The notes under the pieces were generated by a model, which was not told the DNA's origin, made no database searches, and saw nothing but the letters and a program-made list of their open reading frames with translations. From Gyromitra esculenta (Eukaryota > Ascomycota > Pezizomycetes > Pezizales > Discinaceae): a stretch of 64,000 nt of DNA. The stretch covers positions 1,798,001-1,862,000 of the forward strand of contig JBCAML010000006.1 of assembly GCA_038503075.1 (NCBI GenBank), in the 5' to 3' direction. The first letter of the stretch is position 1; each line of letters opens with the position of its first letter. Below are positions 36,706-47,467 of this stretch, one piece after another. Both the position numbers and the translations under genes were made by a program.

Positions 36706-38032
36706 GACTTTGGAGTTTCCGTCGATATTTAGATTGGCTAGGATTAAAGTTGAGGAATAGACCTAAAAAATCTTAGATAAAAATATTGTGAGGTGTAGTG
36801 TTCTCTACGGCTTGACAAAGGCTAGATATCGTGTCTATTAAAACTATTTGGTGTTATGGGTAGCCATAGTAAGATAGTTTTGCCAATGTAGGTGGGACGA
36901 AGATCAGGCAACCCATATGCAATGGGAACTGCTTTGGCCACTTTGTCTCATAGCTATAGAGTGTATACTAAATATATCCTGTTTACACCGACATGCTATC
37001 AATTTAGGGGCACAGAATAGATCTAGAGCACGAACTCCACTTTTCCAGAAACCGAGTTCTCATAAAGACTAGAAATGTGCCTTGGAGGCACAGCACCAAA
37101 CCTGGAATGAGTCCATCATTTCCCAAAGAAGTAGTATTCCCCAACTCTATCTAGTAATTGTGCTTGAGCTTGAAATCTACGCTGACGCGGGCCAGCCAAA
37201 CCATTTATCAATCTTCCAAGTTGTCTACGACGCTTGTTACTCGTCGTAAAATTCCTCCAACACATTTTAGGCTCCAAAGTTTACCTAATATCTAAATTCG
37301 TGAACGCGGGACACTGCGTTTTATGATGCGTAACTAGCATTACCTGTGACTAGATATACTATGGTAGACGAATTGGTAGGGGTGTACCTAATTTTTGTTT
37401 ACCTACTAGAGGCTTTGTGCAAATAGATCCAGTTCCGATTTCTAGCAATTCGATTGGTGCAGATCAGCTTCTGGTTGGTCAGAACCAGGGCTGGCTCAAA
37501 AGCGCAAAGTCTCTATTCCGCCACAAGAAGATATGTTATTGGGAAAAGGGCCCTATGAGACAATCATTTGACGATATAAAAAAATGGCCCTGCTAGAGAG
37601 TTTTTGTTAGAATATAGTATTTTTGTAGAGTTATAGATTTTTTGGCGTGTTGAAAGTCGCGTATAGTATACTTTATAAATCGATTCGTCAATTATATCAA
37701 AATGTATTCTCGTATCTACGTAATTTAGAGTACTGCAAACTTGGAAATATGATAAAATCTACATATTGTGTCATCTAGAGTCTATATAGGACTTATTGAA
37801 GGAATTAGGGGGCTTACTAACAAAATTTTATTTTTGCACACCTAGAGTACCCCAAGAAAGAATATAATTCAAAGGCAGATATCCGCTAGGATTTTTGGGG
37901 TTTGTTTAATTTATTATTCTAGGCCTGCCCAGTTAAGTACGTCACAAAGCTAACCGGAGAAGTAAACGTTAAGAAAATAGTTCTGAAACAGTCTGTCGAA
38001 TAAGTAAAAATGCCAAAACTAATCGCAGCTTC
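36706..38032. other. AT-rich spacer between deaminase and C2H2 gene
   Basis: About 1.3 kb with strong AT bias around 37.5-37.9 kb and stops in all frames. No gene or repeat that I can support. Confidence 0.45.
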
Positions 38033-39460
38033 TTAATGTCCCACTAATTTCACACCATTTACCCCCATGTTCCTCAGCTTCTCATTGACAAGGGAGATCG
38101 CAGCATTGAAAGTTTCTTTTCCACCTTCACAAGCCCCAGCTTCCACATGCTGAGCCAAACCGCTCAGTGCCGCAAAACTTTTCCGCCCTTTCCCCGTGCT
38201 TTTGTGGCCACTACCTAACATCAATGAGGGCGATGGACAACGATAGATCTTTGATGCATGCACCTGTGATCGCATATGGGTGTTAAGCTCGTCTATGTTC
38301 TTGTATTTTCTTGCATTCTGGACTGGACAAAGTGAACATATGAGTGTGGTAGGTATCAATTGACTAGAAAAGCTAGCTTCACTAGGTGTGAACATTTCGC
38401 TACTTGTGTAAGAGGGTGTTAGGAAGACTCCGCTGCCGGAGTCGCTTGAAATGCTGGGCGTAGAATGATAGCCAAAAATAGAGTTTGAGCTTCTATCCAG
38501 AGTAGGGGTTGCAGTACCAGAAGAAGTAAACTGAAAGTCGTCGGAGTTGATATCGGAGTCTCCGAAGTCAAAGCTCTCGTTACAAGGGGTTACAGTACCA
38601 GAGGGGGTGAACTGAAAGTCGTCGGAGTTGATATCGGAGTCTCCGAAGTCAAATCTCTCGTTACAAGGGGTTACAGTACCAGAGGGGGTGAACTGAAAGT
38701 CGTCGGAGTTGATATCGGAGTCTCCGAAGTCAAATCTCTCGTTACAAGGGGTTACGGTACCATTGCTACTTCTGTCGGCTGTGTAGATATCCTCCCACCA
38801 TTCGGAAACATTGTTGCTGGTTTCGCTGGGAGTAAACATAAAACTGCCGTCTGTGGACGAGGTGTAGCTGGGGGGGATCATCATCCTATTCCGAAGCATC
38901 CTCTTAACAGCAACTGGATCTGTGATAATATTCGTAGGATCGTTCGCAATAACGAAATCGTCGATCATAGTTCGTGTGAGCTCTGAGGCACATGCTCCGC
39001 TTTCGAAGTGGGAGAGCATTCCTGATGGTGTGTGGAACTTCTTCTTGCAGCCATTCCCCCCGGGACAAGTCGTCTTTTTCATGATAGGATTGTGGATGAC
39101 TGAGGCTAGATGCTGCTTAAGGCTCGTCTGACTCCCAAATATTTTATCGCATTTTTCACAATAGGCTGCGGATGGAGCTAAGGCAACAACGACGCGAGGG
39201 GGATGAATGATTTTGTTACCCAGGTGGACATTGAGCGCGGTTCTTGAGACGAAGTCCTGATCGCAATCGCAGCAGTGAAACTGTGAGACAGGTGAAGGTG
39301 CGCAGCCTACTAATGTGCGATGACGAGTTCGCGCGCGTTTACTGCAAAACCATCGACTACAATCATTGCACTTGATAATTTTTCCAAGTTTATGAGGACT
39401 TGTATTTTTGTGGTGTTCAGTTCTCTTAACGGCAAGCCAACAGAGCTCGCAGAAGAACAT
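38033..39460 (-). CDS. C2H2 zinc-finger protein with internal tandem repeat
   Basis: A single exon of 475 residues. The N-terminal third has several C2H2-type fingers, for example CELC (residues 4-7) with downstream histidines, FHCCDCDQDFVSRTALNVH, YCEKCDKIFGSQTSLKQH and a longer-spaced finger ending in GMLSHFESGAC. Two more lie near the C-terminus (ICSLCPVQ with HMRSQVH, and LAQHVEAGAC). The middle part (about 230-320) has nearly three copies of a 27-residue unit containing CNERFDFGDSDINSDDF, an acidic, serine-rich sequence that could act as a transcription-activating region. Paired fingers of this type occur in many fungal proteins of unknown function. DNA or RNA binding is likely but not shown. 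It lies in the same island as the deaminase, on the same strand. Confidence 0.75.
   Translation of the reverse strand: MFFCELCWLAVKRTEHHKNTSPHKLGKIIKCNDCSRWFCSKRARTRHRTLVGCAPSPVSQFHCCDCDQDFVSRTALNVHLGNKIIHPPRVVVALAPSAAYCEKCDKIFGSQTSLKQHLASVIHNPIMKKTTCPGGNGCKKKFHTPSGMLSHFESGACASELTRTMIDDFVIANDPTNIITDPVAVKRMLRNRMMIPPSYTSSTDGSFMFTPSETSNNVSEWWEDIYTADRSSNGTVTPCNERFDFGDSDINSDDFQFTPSGTVTPCNERFDFGDSDINSDDFQFTPSGTVTPCNESFDFGDSDINSDDFQFTSSGTATPTLDRSSNSIFGYHSTPSISSDSGSGVFLTPSYTSSEMFTPSEASFSSQLIPTTLICSLCPVQNARKYKNIDELNTHMRSQVHASKIYRCPSPSLMLGSGHKSTGKGRKSFAALSGLAQHVEAGACEGGKETFNAAISLVNEKLRNMGVNGVKLVGH
38516..38760. repeat. 81-bp in-frame tandem repeat, three copies
   Basis: The sequence AACTGAAAGTCGTCGGAGTT recurs at 38529, 38610 and 38691, exactly 81 bp apart. 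Copies two and three are nearly identical and copy one is slightly diverged. The unit adds 27 residues each time without breaking the C2H2 frame. Confidence 0.95.
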
Positions 39461-40796
39461 TTTGGAGATCAGAAACGTGTAAATATGTGATTTAGATTAT
39501 CGTTGGCAATATAGGAGGATAGGTTGTATAGTTCAGCAAAGGGGTATGCACATAGAAAATTATTTCTTATTTATCATCCAGACAGTTTTCAGGCAACCCA
39601 TTTTCAAGGTTTAACAACAACCTACCGGTGCAGTTTGGCCATTTACGGGAATGAGGCGCTTTACTTGCAGCTACAACGATTGGCAAATAAAAGCAACAGT
39701 TAAAGTACCTCTTACCAAGAAACCGATGTTTCAGAGGGAAGAACGATGGTTGCCCAACCTTTGTCGTAATTGAGAAGGTGGAGGAACCAATACCAACCAG
39801 GAGATTCTGCAAATATTCACCTAGGGAAATCTCATAAGCTATAACCACCAACGTAGAATAGCTGATAAACAGTAGTCTCCTCAGAATTTTTGAGACTGAT
39901 AGTATCCTAGGAAATGCTGATGAGGTGACTGAGGAATGAGAGAACTAGAGCGCTAAGACGTCAGAGTTGCCTCTATAGGTAAGGTGGCGGCTCAAAGGAG
40001 TATTAATTAAATAGCGCCTTGCCCATAAAGGTAACTCCAACGTCCTAGCGTGAGATCTACTCACTTGAGTTCATATGATAGCTGAAACAGCATTCATGAT
40101 GATGTCTGGAGGAAAAGGATGAGTAACACTTTGCAAAGCAAATCAGGCAATCCGTTTTGGCGATCATAAATATAAACCCCCCTTGGGGACCTTCATGATC
40201 CTAGAGATGTTGATGGTGAATGCTAGGACAACGTTGAAACCCTAACCCTACAAATTTGACGACCAAGAACAGCGCAGTACCCCCCTCGAAAAAGGCAGCA
40301 GTGGATGCCTTCCCGTAAAAATTAGAAGCACTTCAGAGTAGTAAAGTAGGCTGAGACATACCAGACAACCGATCTGACAACTTCATGTTGTAGAATCATG
40401 GCAGGGGGTCCCCACCCCGCTTCTAGATATCTGAAGTCCTTCAAATCCCTAGAAGGGAAACGATATGCCATGGCAACCAGAAACCACACCAGCTGCAGAA
40501 GAGAGGTCACCTATGCCAATTCTACGGTCGCAATTCTTCAAATAACGAGAAAAGCGAAGTTTCTATACAGGGCTAATATAGCCTTGTGTATTGGAGGATA
40601 TCTGCTAATTTTCATGATTTTCTTGTGAAGGAAGTTTATTAGTAATCATCGAACTGGGTATTCTTGCTGTTAATAGATCTGAAGTTCAGCTTTAAATTCT
40701 AGCTTTCGTTAGTCTGAACTACTTTAGCCTTGAATCCAGATTTTACGGGAAGGCATCCAGTATCCAATAAGAATATAAATAAACCACCGTGTATCT

Positions 40797-40923
40797 ACTC
40801 GTGCATCTTTACCAAGATTTTTGATGTGACCTAGCGAGACCAATCAAAAAATTCATATACCAACAGCAATTTTTGATTGGTCTAGCCAGGTCACGTGAAA
40901 ATTCCTGGTAAAGACTCACGAGT
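40797..40923. repeat. Imperfect long inverted repeat (hairpin 1)
   Basis: The arms 40797-40850 and 40870-40923 are 54 bp each, with about 8 mismatches and a 19-bp loop. Both arms end inwards with GACCAATCAAAAA or its complement. One arm has CACGTGACC. This could be a hairpin MITE or foldback element. Confidence 0.85.
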
Positions 40924-40993
40924 TCTCTAGGGCTAATAGGATCCTCTGGTACGTATGGACGGTCATTGCTCAACCACTGCTCTGATCCGTCGC

Positions 40994-41095
40994 ACTTATG
41001 TCGCCAGATTTATAATGTGTCACGTGACCGAATTTTGGAACACTTCTCGACCAGAATCTAGTCACGTGGCGCATTATAAATCTAGCGACATGAGT
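40994..41095. repeat. Imperfect long inverted repeat (hairpin 2)
   Basis: The arms 40994-41037 and 41052-41095 are 44 bp each with about 8 mismatches and a 14-bp loop. The core AGATTTATAATG and CACGTGAC are kept in both arms. All mismatches that I count are transitions. It begins only about 70 bp after hairpin 1. Confidence 0.85.
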
Positions 41096-41654
41096 AAGTT
41101 CTTGGAAACCGATCTATGTCGATCAAACAAGAGATGACAGTGATGCCAAGACTTTCGTGATAATGCGGCTCTGCGATGACGGCCAGGATACGTGTAATTG
41201 TACGTGAACCAAGGCAAGACACCCCTTCAAACCAGTGTTTAGGATTCTGACGAATATGATATCTCAGGTAGCAAAACTGGCTACGGTAATTAGAAGTACG
41301 ATATGTTCTGCTTGCGGCATTGCGTAGAGTTGGAATGTGGAGAACCGAGGGGAATATCCGCAGGTAGTTAGCGAGGCATAGTAAAGCTTCGCACCATCAG
41401 AAACCGCCCCCGCAAATGACGTCTGATCCCCTTGCCTGGGAAAAACGGCAGGATTCACAAAAACGACAACACGCATTCGCTCCAAATAAGTAATCACACA
41501 TCACGATCCATTTTGTTTCTGCACCAATACCGTTCTCCTCACCTCTACATCTCTTTGCTGTCAAACTTTCATCACTCCCACCTACTTCATCCAGTCCCGT
41601 TTCGTCCTCAACTTTCTACTAGCTACAGAAAATCAACATTCGCCTAGTCTACCG

Positions 41655-43010
41655 ATGCCTCTCCGTGAGGCGATTCGAGAGATGAGTGGGTTCCACCGAG
41701 ACCAGGTAAAGCGGGAGTCTTTTTACTGTCTCCGTGTTGATAAGGCTTTGGCCATTTTGACTTTGGGACTCGAGAGCTGATGCTGAAGGGTAATGTAGGG
41801 GCATCCTAAGAACCTGAGACCTGAGGATCCATATCTGTCATGTATGTAATTTTCTGCCACTAGATACATTTACTTAAGAGTTTAGCTAATTAAAAAAATT
41901 CTAGACCACGATGTTTGCCGTATGTGAATTTCTAAGGATAGGCTTTTCCTCTACGACTATATCGATCTAATCAGCAGCGTTGGCTCTCGAATGCAGTCAC
42001 AAAGGAGGATATTGACTGTCTGAAATACGACTGGCTCACGGATAATGTATGCTTAAGCGTTCCATTTCCTCGTAATACCCTCGTGCCCCAATTACATGTG
42101 CTGGTTGGTTAGTTGAAAATAATGGAGTTTAAGGATGTGCCTTTGTTGTCACTAACACCTTATTTAGAACATTTCGTTCTGGGAGGAGTGCGTAGGCAAT
42201 CCTTGATATATTGGCTGTGTCATTTCCGTTGGCATGGCGTTTCCCTGGTTTGGCTAACAGGTCGAATCTGCATCATTTTGCTGCTGCTGCGTATTGGATA
42301 GATATCTCGAACATGAACAGCTTTCAAAACACTCCACCTGCAAGATAATACTTCTCCGACCCTCCATGGCCTTCCTTCTCAAATCAACGGCAGGTACGTT
42401 TTCTCCTATTATTTGAAGCTTCTCGGACTCGTTGTAATATCCACATTCGATAAATTGCACCTGATCGTCTAACAGTTCCCTTCTATCCATAGATCCACTA
42501 TCCCTCGCATCAGCACTTCCAGACGTCAGATCTGCATCTCACATTTTCCTCCCCATAAATGACTGTCAAAACCCCGCAATCCCCGAAGGTGGCACCCACT
42601 GGTCACTCCTCGTAGTCGGCGTTCGCGATCGTGTCGCTTTCCACTACGATTCACTGGAAAAAGCAAATTGGGGGGAGGCGGGTATGGTGGCTAAGAAGTT
42701 GGAGCAGTTACTCGGGGTCCAGTTAGGGCTGAAGAATATCGAAGATACCCCGCAGCAGGACAACGGTTCGGATTGTGGTGTGCATGTATGCTGGGCGATG
42801 CGATATCTGCTTGTGCGCCGTTTATTAGCGGTCGAGGCTGAGAGGGAGGTGGATATGTCACTTGGCGGGAAAAGAGTTGATGCGTCGGGGATGAGGAGAG
42901 AAATGCAAAGGGTGTGCGAATCCCTTAGAAAGAAGGCGTCTAGGAGGTTTGAGCCACCACTTGATCTTTATATTCCATTTATTCTGCAGGAAGCACATTG
43001 GCGCAGATAA
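41655..43010 (+). CDS. NEDD8-specific cysteine protease (SENP8/DEN1/Nep1-like)
   Basis: This C48-family peptidase processes or removes NEDD8 (Rub1) from cullins and other proteins. I place exons 41655-41705, 41826-41841, 41905-41912, 41975-42046, 42261-42393 and 42493-43010, summing to 798 nt and 265 residues. Diagnostic pieces are DPYLSYHD, then LKYDWLTDN, YLEHEQL, and in the last exon GGTHWSLL (catalytic His), HYDS (Asp) and TPQQDNGSDCGVHVCW (oxyanion Gln and catalytic Cys). All catalytic residues are present. The C-terminus reads LYIPFILQEAHW. The junctions around 41912-41975 and the cysteine-rich start of the fifth exon are uncertain. The size and the TPQQ..G.DCG context favour DEN1 over the longer Ulp1/Ulp2 proteases. 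Confidence 0.85.
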
Positions 43011-45928
43011 GATTAAAAAAAGAAATATGAGTATAAGAATCGTGCCACTAGTGACCGAGATACCATACCCCCACAGAATATGCTTACTAAATTGCTATCT
43101 GTTTCTATCTACTCTTAATTTCGCTAACATTGGAGATTTAGTACCAGTCCTAGGAAAACCCAAGAAGGAAGGACGAGCCCACCCAGAATCGGTGACGATA
43201 GAGAGAACGTAGTTTAACGTTTTTCAGCTTTCTTTCTCTTCTTTTTCTTCGCTTGGTCCGGGGCATTTAAACGCACTACATTACACAAATTGGGCATGCG
43301 CTTCGTTCCCCCCGTTTCTTTTTTAATTTATTTTTGATACTTTCGGCACGATACACTAGGAAGTGCAGCGTGTTCTGTTTGTGAGATTATTTTCCTTTTA
43401 GTCATGGGCACCGCGGGGAACAGGGTTATTAAAATATCATCATAGCGATGCCTTTTTTTTTATACAATTCTCTTTTTTCTTTTATTATCCTATTTCTGAT
43501 TAGTTCCGGGTGATGGTTTGTGATGTATTGCGGGAAAAGGAAGTGGGAAGGTTCTGTACAATATATTGAGATATACTTTTTTTGGTGATCTGAGCTGTGC
43601 TTTGCAAATTGCTCTTCGCGTATTCGTTTCCACCTCTATTATATGAATGCTGGAAAGGGGGAAGTTGTGGGTCCAAGAGTCGTGATATACCAGGGGTAGG
43701 GGTATGAAGATGGAACAGGTCTCACATTATTTCTATAGTGACCTCACAGAACGGAAAACCCTGGCGTTCTTTCTCCATCCCTTCGTACCAGGAAATGAGC
43801 CAAACTCCAGATTTTACTATAAGCGGAGAGCAAATCCCGGGAATGCCAAAGAAAGGGAAAAAAGGTCAGCAAACAACCCGATATTATGTAGTACCTGAGA
43901 CCCGAAAGGTCTCACCATCTAATTCCATCCAACTACCGAGTCTCCCCTAACTTCCTGGAAGAACAGCAAAAAAAAACTGTCCGATGATGTCGGTCTCAAC
44001 GGAAGCCCCCTCAAACGTCAGAACGCCAAGCCATACCGCCATCCATCCAACCCAAGCACGTGGGTTTCACGGACCTCTCCCTCAACCACACTTCGCACTG
44101 CCGAGACATCACGATAACACAAATGGACAAGCGTGGGATGCCATTCCTCATCAAGATCCCTTTTTTTCTCTTAAACCCTGCGATGGGCGCCGCGCGCCTC
44201 TTCCTTTGAAAATTCGTGATAAGGTTATCGATAAGGAACCCTCGCTGACCCCGGCCCCCCCTCCCTCTCCCCCCAAGGCGCACATAGGGGGGGGGAGGAG
44301 GAGGGAAGGGAAGTAGGTTTGAGTTTGGTAATATGAAACTGTTTATTCTACTTAAAGGAAAAACAATATCCCGGGGGGACCAACAAAAAAAAAAGAAAAA
44401 AAGAAACCATCCCCCCCCTCTCTCTTCCAGAAAAAAAGAAAAAAGAAAAACATATTGCAGAACAGATTATATTTGTGGGTGGCAATAAAAAAAGGCACGT
44501 GTATAGGTAGGTAAGATAGGTGCCTGGTAGAGGAGGGAAAGGGTTTAACTTTTTGAGGCGCAGTCGGAATAAATATGGGGGGAGGGGTTGTTTTGTCGGG
44601 GGGTACAGGACAGGATAAACTAGGTATTTCCGACCACCTCTCTCGGGGAAACGACAGGTTGTGTAGGATCTGACAACTCCGCCGATAGATACGTGTAGAT
44701 GCCGATTAAACAACGCACAACCCCCCAGGAAAAAGCAATGAGCATGGATGGATGGGGACACAGCTACTCGAACTGTATATTCAATTCAAGATCAAGTCGT
44801 AACGGTCGTTAAAATACCCTCCCCCCCTTATCCCATCCTCAAAGCCCCACCCGTCCCCTGGTGTACTCCCAACAGTAGGTATATAAAATCAGCCATCCTC
44901 CCCTCCCCCAAAATGCAAACAACTAGAACAGCAAGGAGTCGGGTGACGCCGAAAAACCACCGTCACCCCGCTATTCCATATCTGTTTTTGTCGATAACCC
45001 GGTGTTCCAATAGAGGAGAGGGGAAAAGAGGAGAAATAATAATCAAGGCGGAAGAATGAAAAAAACCCAATCTAAACACCAACAGGAAAGACATAACCCA
45101 CCATCGCACAAGGGAAAATCCAATGTAAAAGATATAAAAAGAGCCTCCCTTAGAGAAAATTGAAAATTCCAAACATAAAATACCACCCTTGGATAGGAAG
45201 CAAAAAAAATAAAACCACCGAATTCCAGCCCTTTAAAAGAAAGCCCTCCCCATCCTAATTGTATCACTCCGCGCCTTCATCCTGACTAAGAGTGTGATAC
45301 GTGATACGGTTAACCATGCCCATAAATGACAGAAAGAGAGATAACATGAAAACAGAAGAAAAGAAAAAACAGAAAGAAAAGGAAAACGAATAATAATAAA
45401 ATACCGAGCCAATTAATGAGAGATTATAGATGTCTCCGCATTTCACGTCATCTTCCGAGTCCCTCTCCCTCTCCCTTCCGCCATAGCCATGATATCCATG
45501 CACCCCAAAGACAAAAACCTCCCCCTTGTAGTGACGCCAGTGACGCCTCTCCCTTCTACATTTGCTGCTTTCGCATCTGTAAATTCGACCGGAACCCATA
45601 TAAGAAAATAGAAAAAAAAACGCCCTGCTTCCCCCTGTATAAAATACCCCCCCCCTTCCTGCAACTCTCAAACCGTTGGTCTCCCCGTCTAGACGTTAAG
45701 CGGGCCCTTCCAACAGCGCTGTGGTGATAAAAAGCAATAAGAATGAATATAACAGCCGATCTTTCGCAATATTCGCCGCCTGCCAAATCTAAAACCGAAA
45801 CCGAAAAATATACCCCCCAACTCAGTGTCTCAAAAAAAAGTCTCGCCTAGAAAACGCGCACGGTGTAATGCTAGCTAATGCTAGCAGCGTGGAATAACCA
45901 GACCTCTCCGGTGGTTCGCTGTAGCTCC
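43011..45928. other. Convergent intergenic region between DEN1-like and PHO80-like genes
   Basis: About 2.9 kb rich in homopolymer and purine/pyrimidine tracts (for example A, G and C runs at 44380-44450 and 45600-45660). Long frames on both strands are low-complexity artefacts. Parts are probably 3' UTR. No supportable gene. Confidence 0.45.
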
Positions 45929-47214
45929 TTAAGCTACTATTTCCACTTGTTGATATGGTGGACCTATTGCCCGGAGATCGGCATTCGCAACTGCTTCTCG
46001 TGCATAAAACTGAACCAACATCGTCCCGTATGCTTCGAGCTCCTCAACGGGTACCGCAAGTCGGAAATCGTTTAGAATAAGAAATTGAAGCTCCAGGTGA
46101 TTTAGTTCGGCCAGCGGTAGACCACCAACCTTAATTCTGTGTCAGTACGTGAAAAGCTACAAAAGTATGGAGGCGGTATAAATACTTTTGCGTATCTAGA
46201 ATTGGTATAGAATACATCCGAAAAGAATTTTGATGCACACGTCACACCAGCTATCACTAGTCGGTGGATATTAAAACTATCAACCACAAAAAAATGCGAG
46301 AAATTGTATGGATCCTGGGCGCCAGAAAGACTAAGTTCTCCGTTCGGGGCAGAAGCCCCTCCCTTCCAGTTTAGCGCTGGATTTTTGTTAACCCTTTCAG
46401 TCATGCGGTCAAAGTAGACTAATAATGATAGGAAAACTTCGTATGTTGTTGGGCAGTATTTGTGTATCCGTGACAGGTAGCTGAGAATTGTTATACTGGG
46501 AACATTCTTGCCATGGAATGCAAGCACACTGTTTGTAGTATTGCTCATGCCAGAAGCCTCTGGTGGAGGCATATTCCGATTAAGCTGTGGGTTTTGTTGG
46601 TCATTTGTGGCAGTGATCTTAGTTAAAAGACCCGCTACCATCTCTATTACATCTGGTACTGGCATTCCGCTAATCTCGTACCGCTGTCTATCCTCTTGCC
46701 CGCTTCGATTCCGCTTGGGCGGAGAATGTGTTAAGGGTTCCTGCCTCGGCAAGTCTTTTATTTGTGAGAGACTCTGTAGGATCACTGGAGCTGTGTCCTC
46801 GGATGTCCGTTTCGATCTCGCTGGGGATTGCCGTGAAATAGGAGAGTTGACTGACGATGAGGTAGTAGACGTAGAGCCCGATGCGAGGCCACTGTGAGGC
46901 TGGGATGTATTTTGGGGCTGCTCGAATGAGAGAGGGTTGAAGGGCTGGTGAGGGGTGGTTGGGGTTGAGGAATGCGACACCGAGGTCGAGTGTCGAAAGG
47001 GAGAGGAGGTATTTGTAGCCCCGCGAGCTGGCGTGGGAGGCTGCTGGGCGGGAGTGGGGGCAGAAGAAGCCGACGATCGAGCAGAGGCCCATTGCTCTGA
47101 TGATGTTACCGAGCTTGTTGTGGAGGCATGAGGCAGTGATGGGCGATGATACGTGCTGCTCTCGGACTGCGTGGTCGCGATCATGATGTTTTCGGGTCGA
47201 AATCCCACCTGCAT
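45929..47214 (-). CDS. PHO80-like cyclin
   Basis: Pho80/PREG-type cyclins partner a Pho85-type kinase and in fungi repress the phosphate-starvation response. Two exons on the minus strand, 47214-46186 and 46129-45929, sum to 1230 nt, giving 409 residues. The first 190 residues are S/T/P-rich and disordered. The cyclin box follows: VPDVIEMVAGLLTKI, SILSYLSRIHKYCP (as TILSYLSRIHKYCP), VYFDRM, then FNIHRLVIAGVTCASKFFSD, continuing in exon 2 with VGGLPLAELNHLELQFLILN and LAVPVEELEAYG. A phase-0 intron links them. The start MQVGFRPENIMIATT is the first ATG. An alternative is a tiny upstream exon, ATGCTGCAG near 47704, spliced to 47208. Several Pho80-like paralogues exist in filamentous fungi, so I give no symbol. 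Confidence 0.88.
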
Positions 47215-47420
47215 TGCAACTCCAGGCAAAGTAGCCAATGGTTCTGGTTAGCCTCAAATTGAGCAGCTCGAGAGCGATGAGCCGGGCGGAGAAAGAAGGG
47301 AATGCATCTTGTTCTTGTTCAAAGGGATTTGAAGAGAGGAAGCGGGGGGTGAGCAAGGGAAGGGAAGGGGAGGAGAGGGGGAAGAGGAGACAGTAGCAAG
47401 GCAAAGCAAGCAGATCAACA

Positions 47421-47467
47421 ACCAGCAAGCAAGCAAGCGACCAAGCGACCAAGCAAGCGACCAAGCA
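47421..47467. repeat. Tetranucleotide CAAG/CGAC microsatellite
   Basis: A run of GCAA, GCGA and CCAA tetranucleotide variants in the region just upstream of the PHO80-like coding sequence. It probably lies in its 5' untranslated leader. Confidence 0.75.

Larger units (their letters stand above)
39461..41654. other. Intergenic region with two long hairpins, upstream of the DEN1-like gene
   Basis: About 2.2 kb. Apart from the two inverted repeats listed separately there is a 94-codon minus-strand frame at 39567-39851 (SLGEYLQNLLVGIGSSTFSI), which looks somewhat protein-like but has no partner exon or domain that I recognise. Confidence 0.45.

Noticed and set aside
39567..39851. 94-codon minus-strand frame
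   Set aside because: It looks somewhat protein-like but has no domain, no neighbouring exon and no context, so I do not call it a gene.
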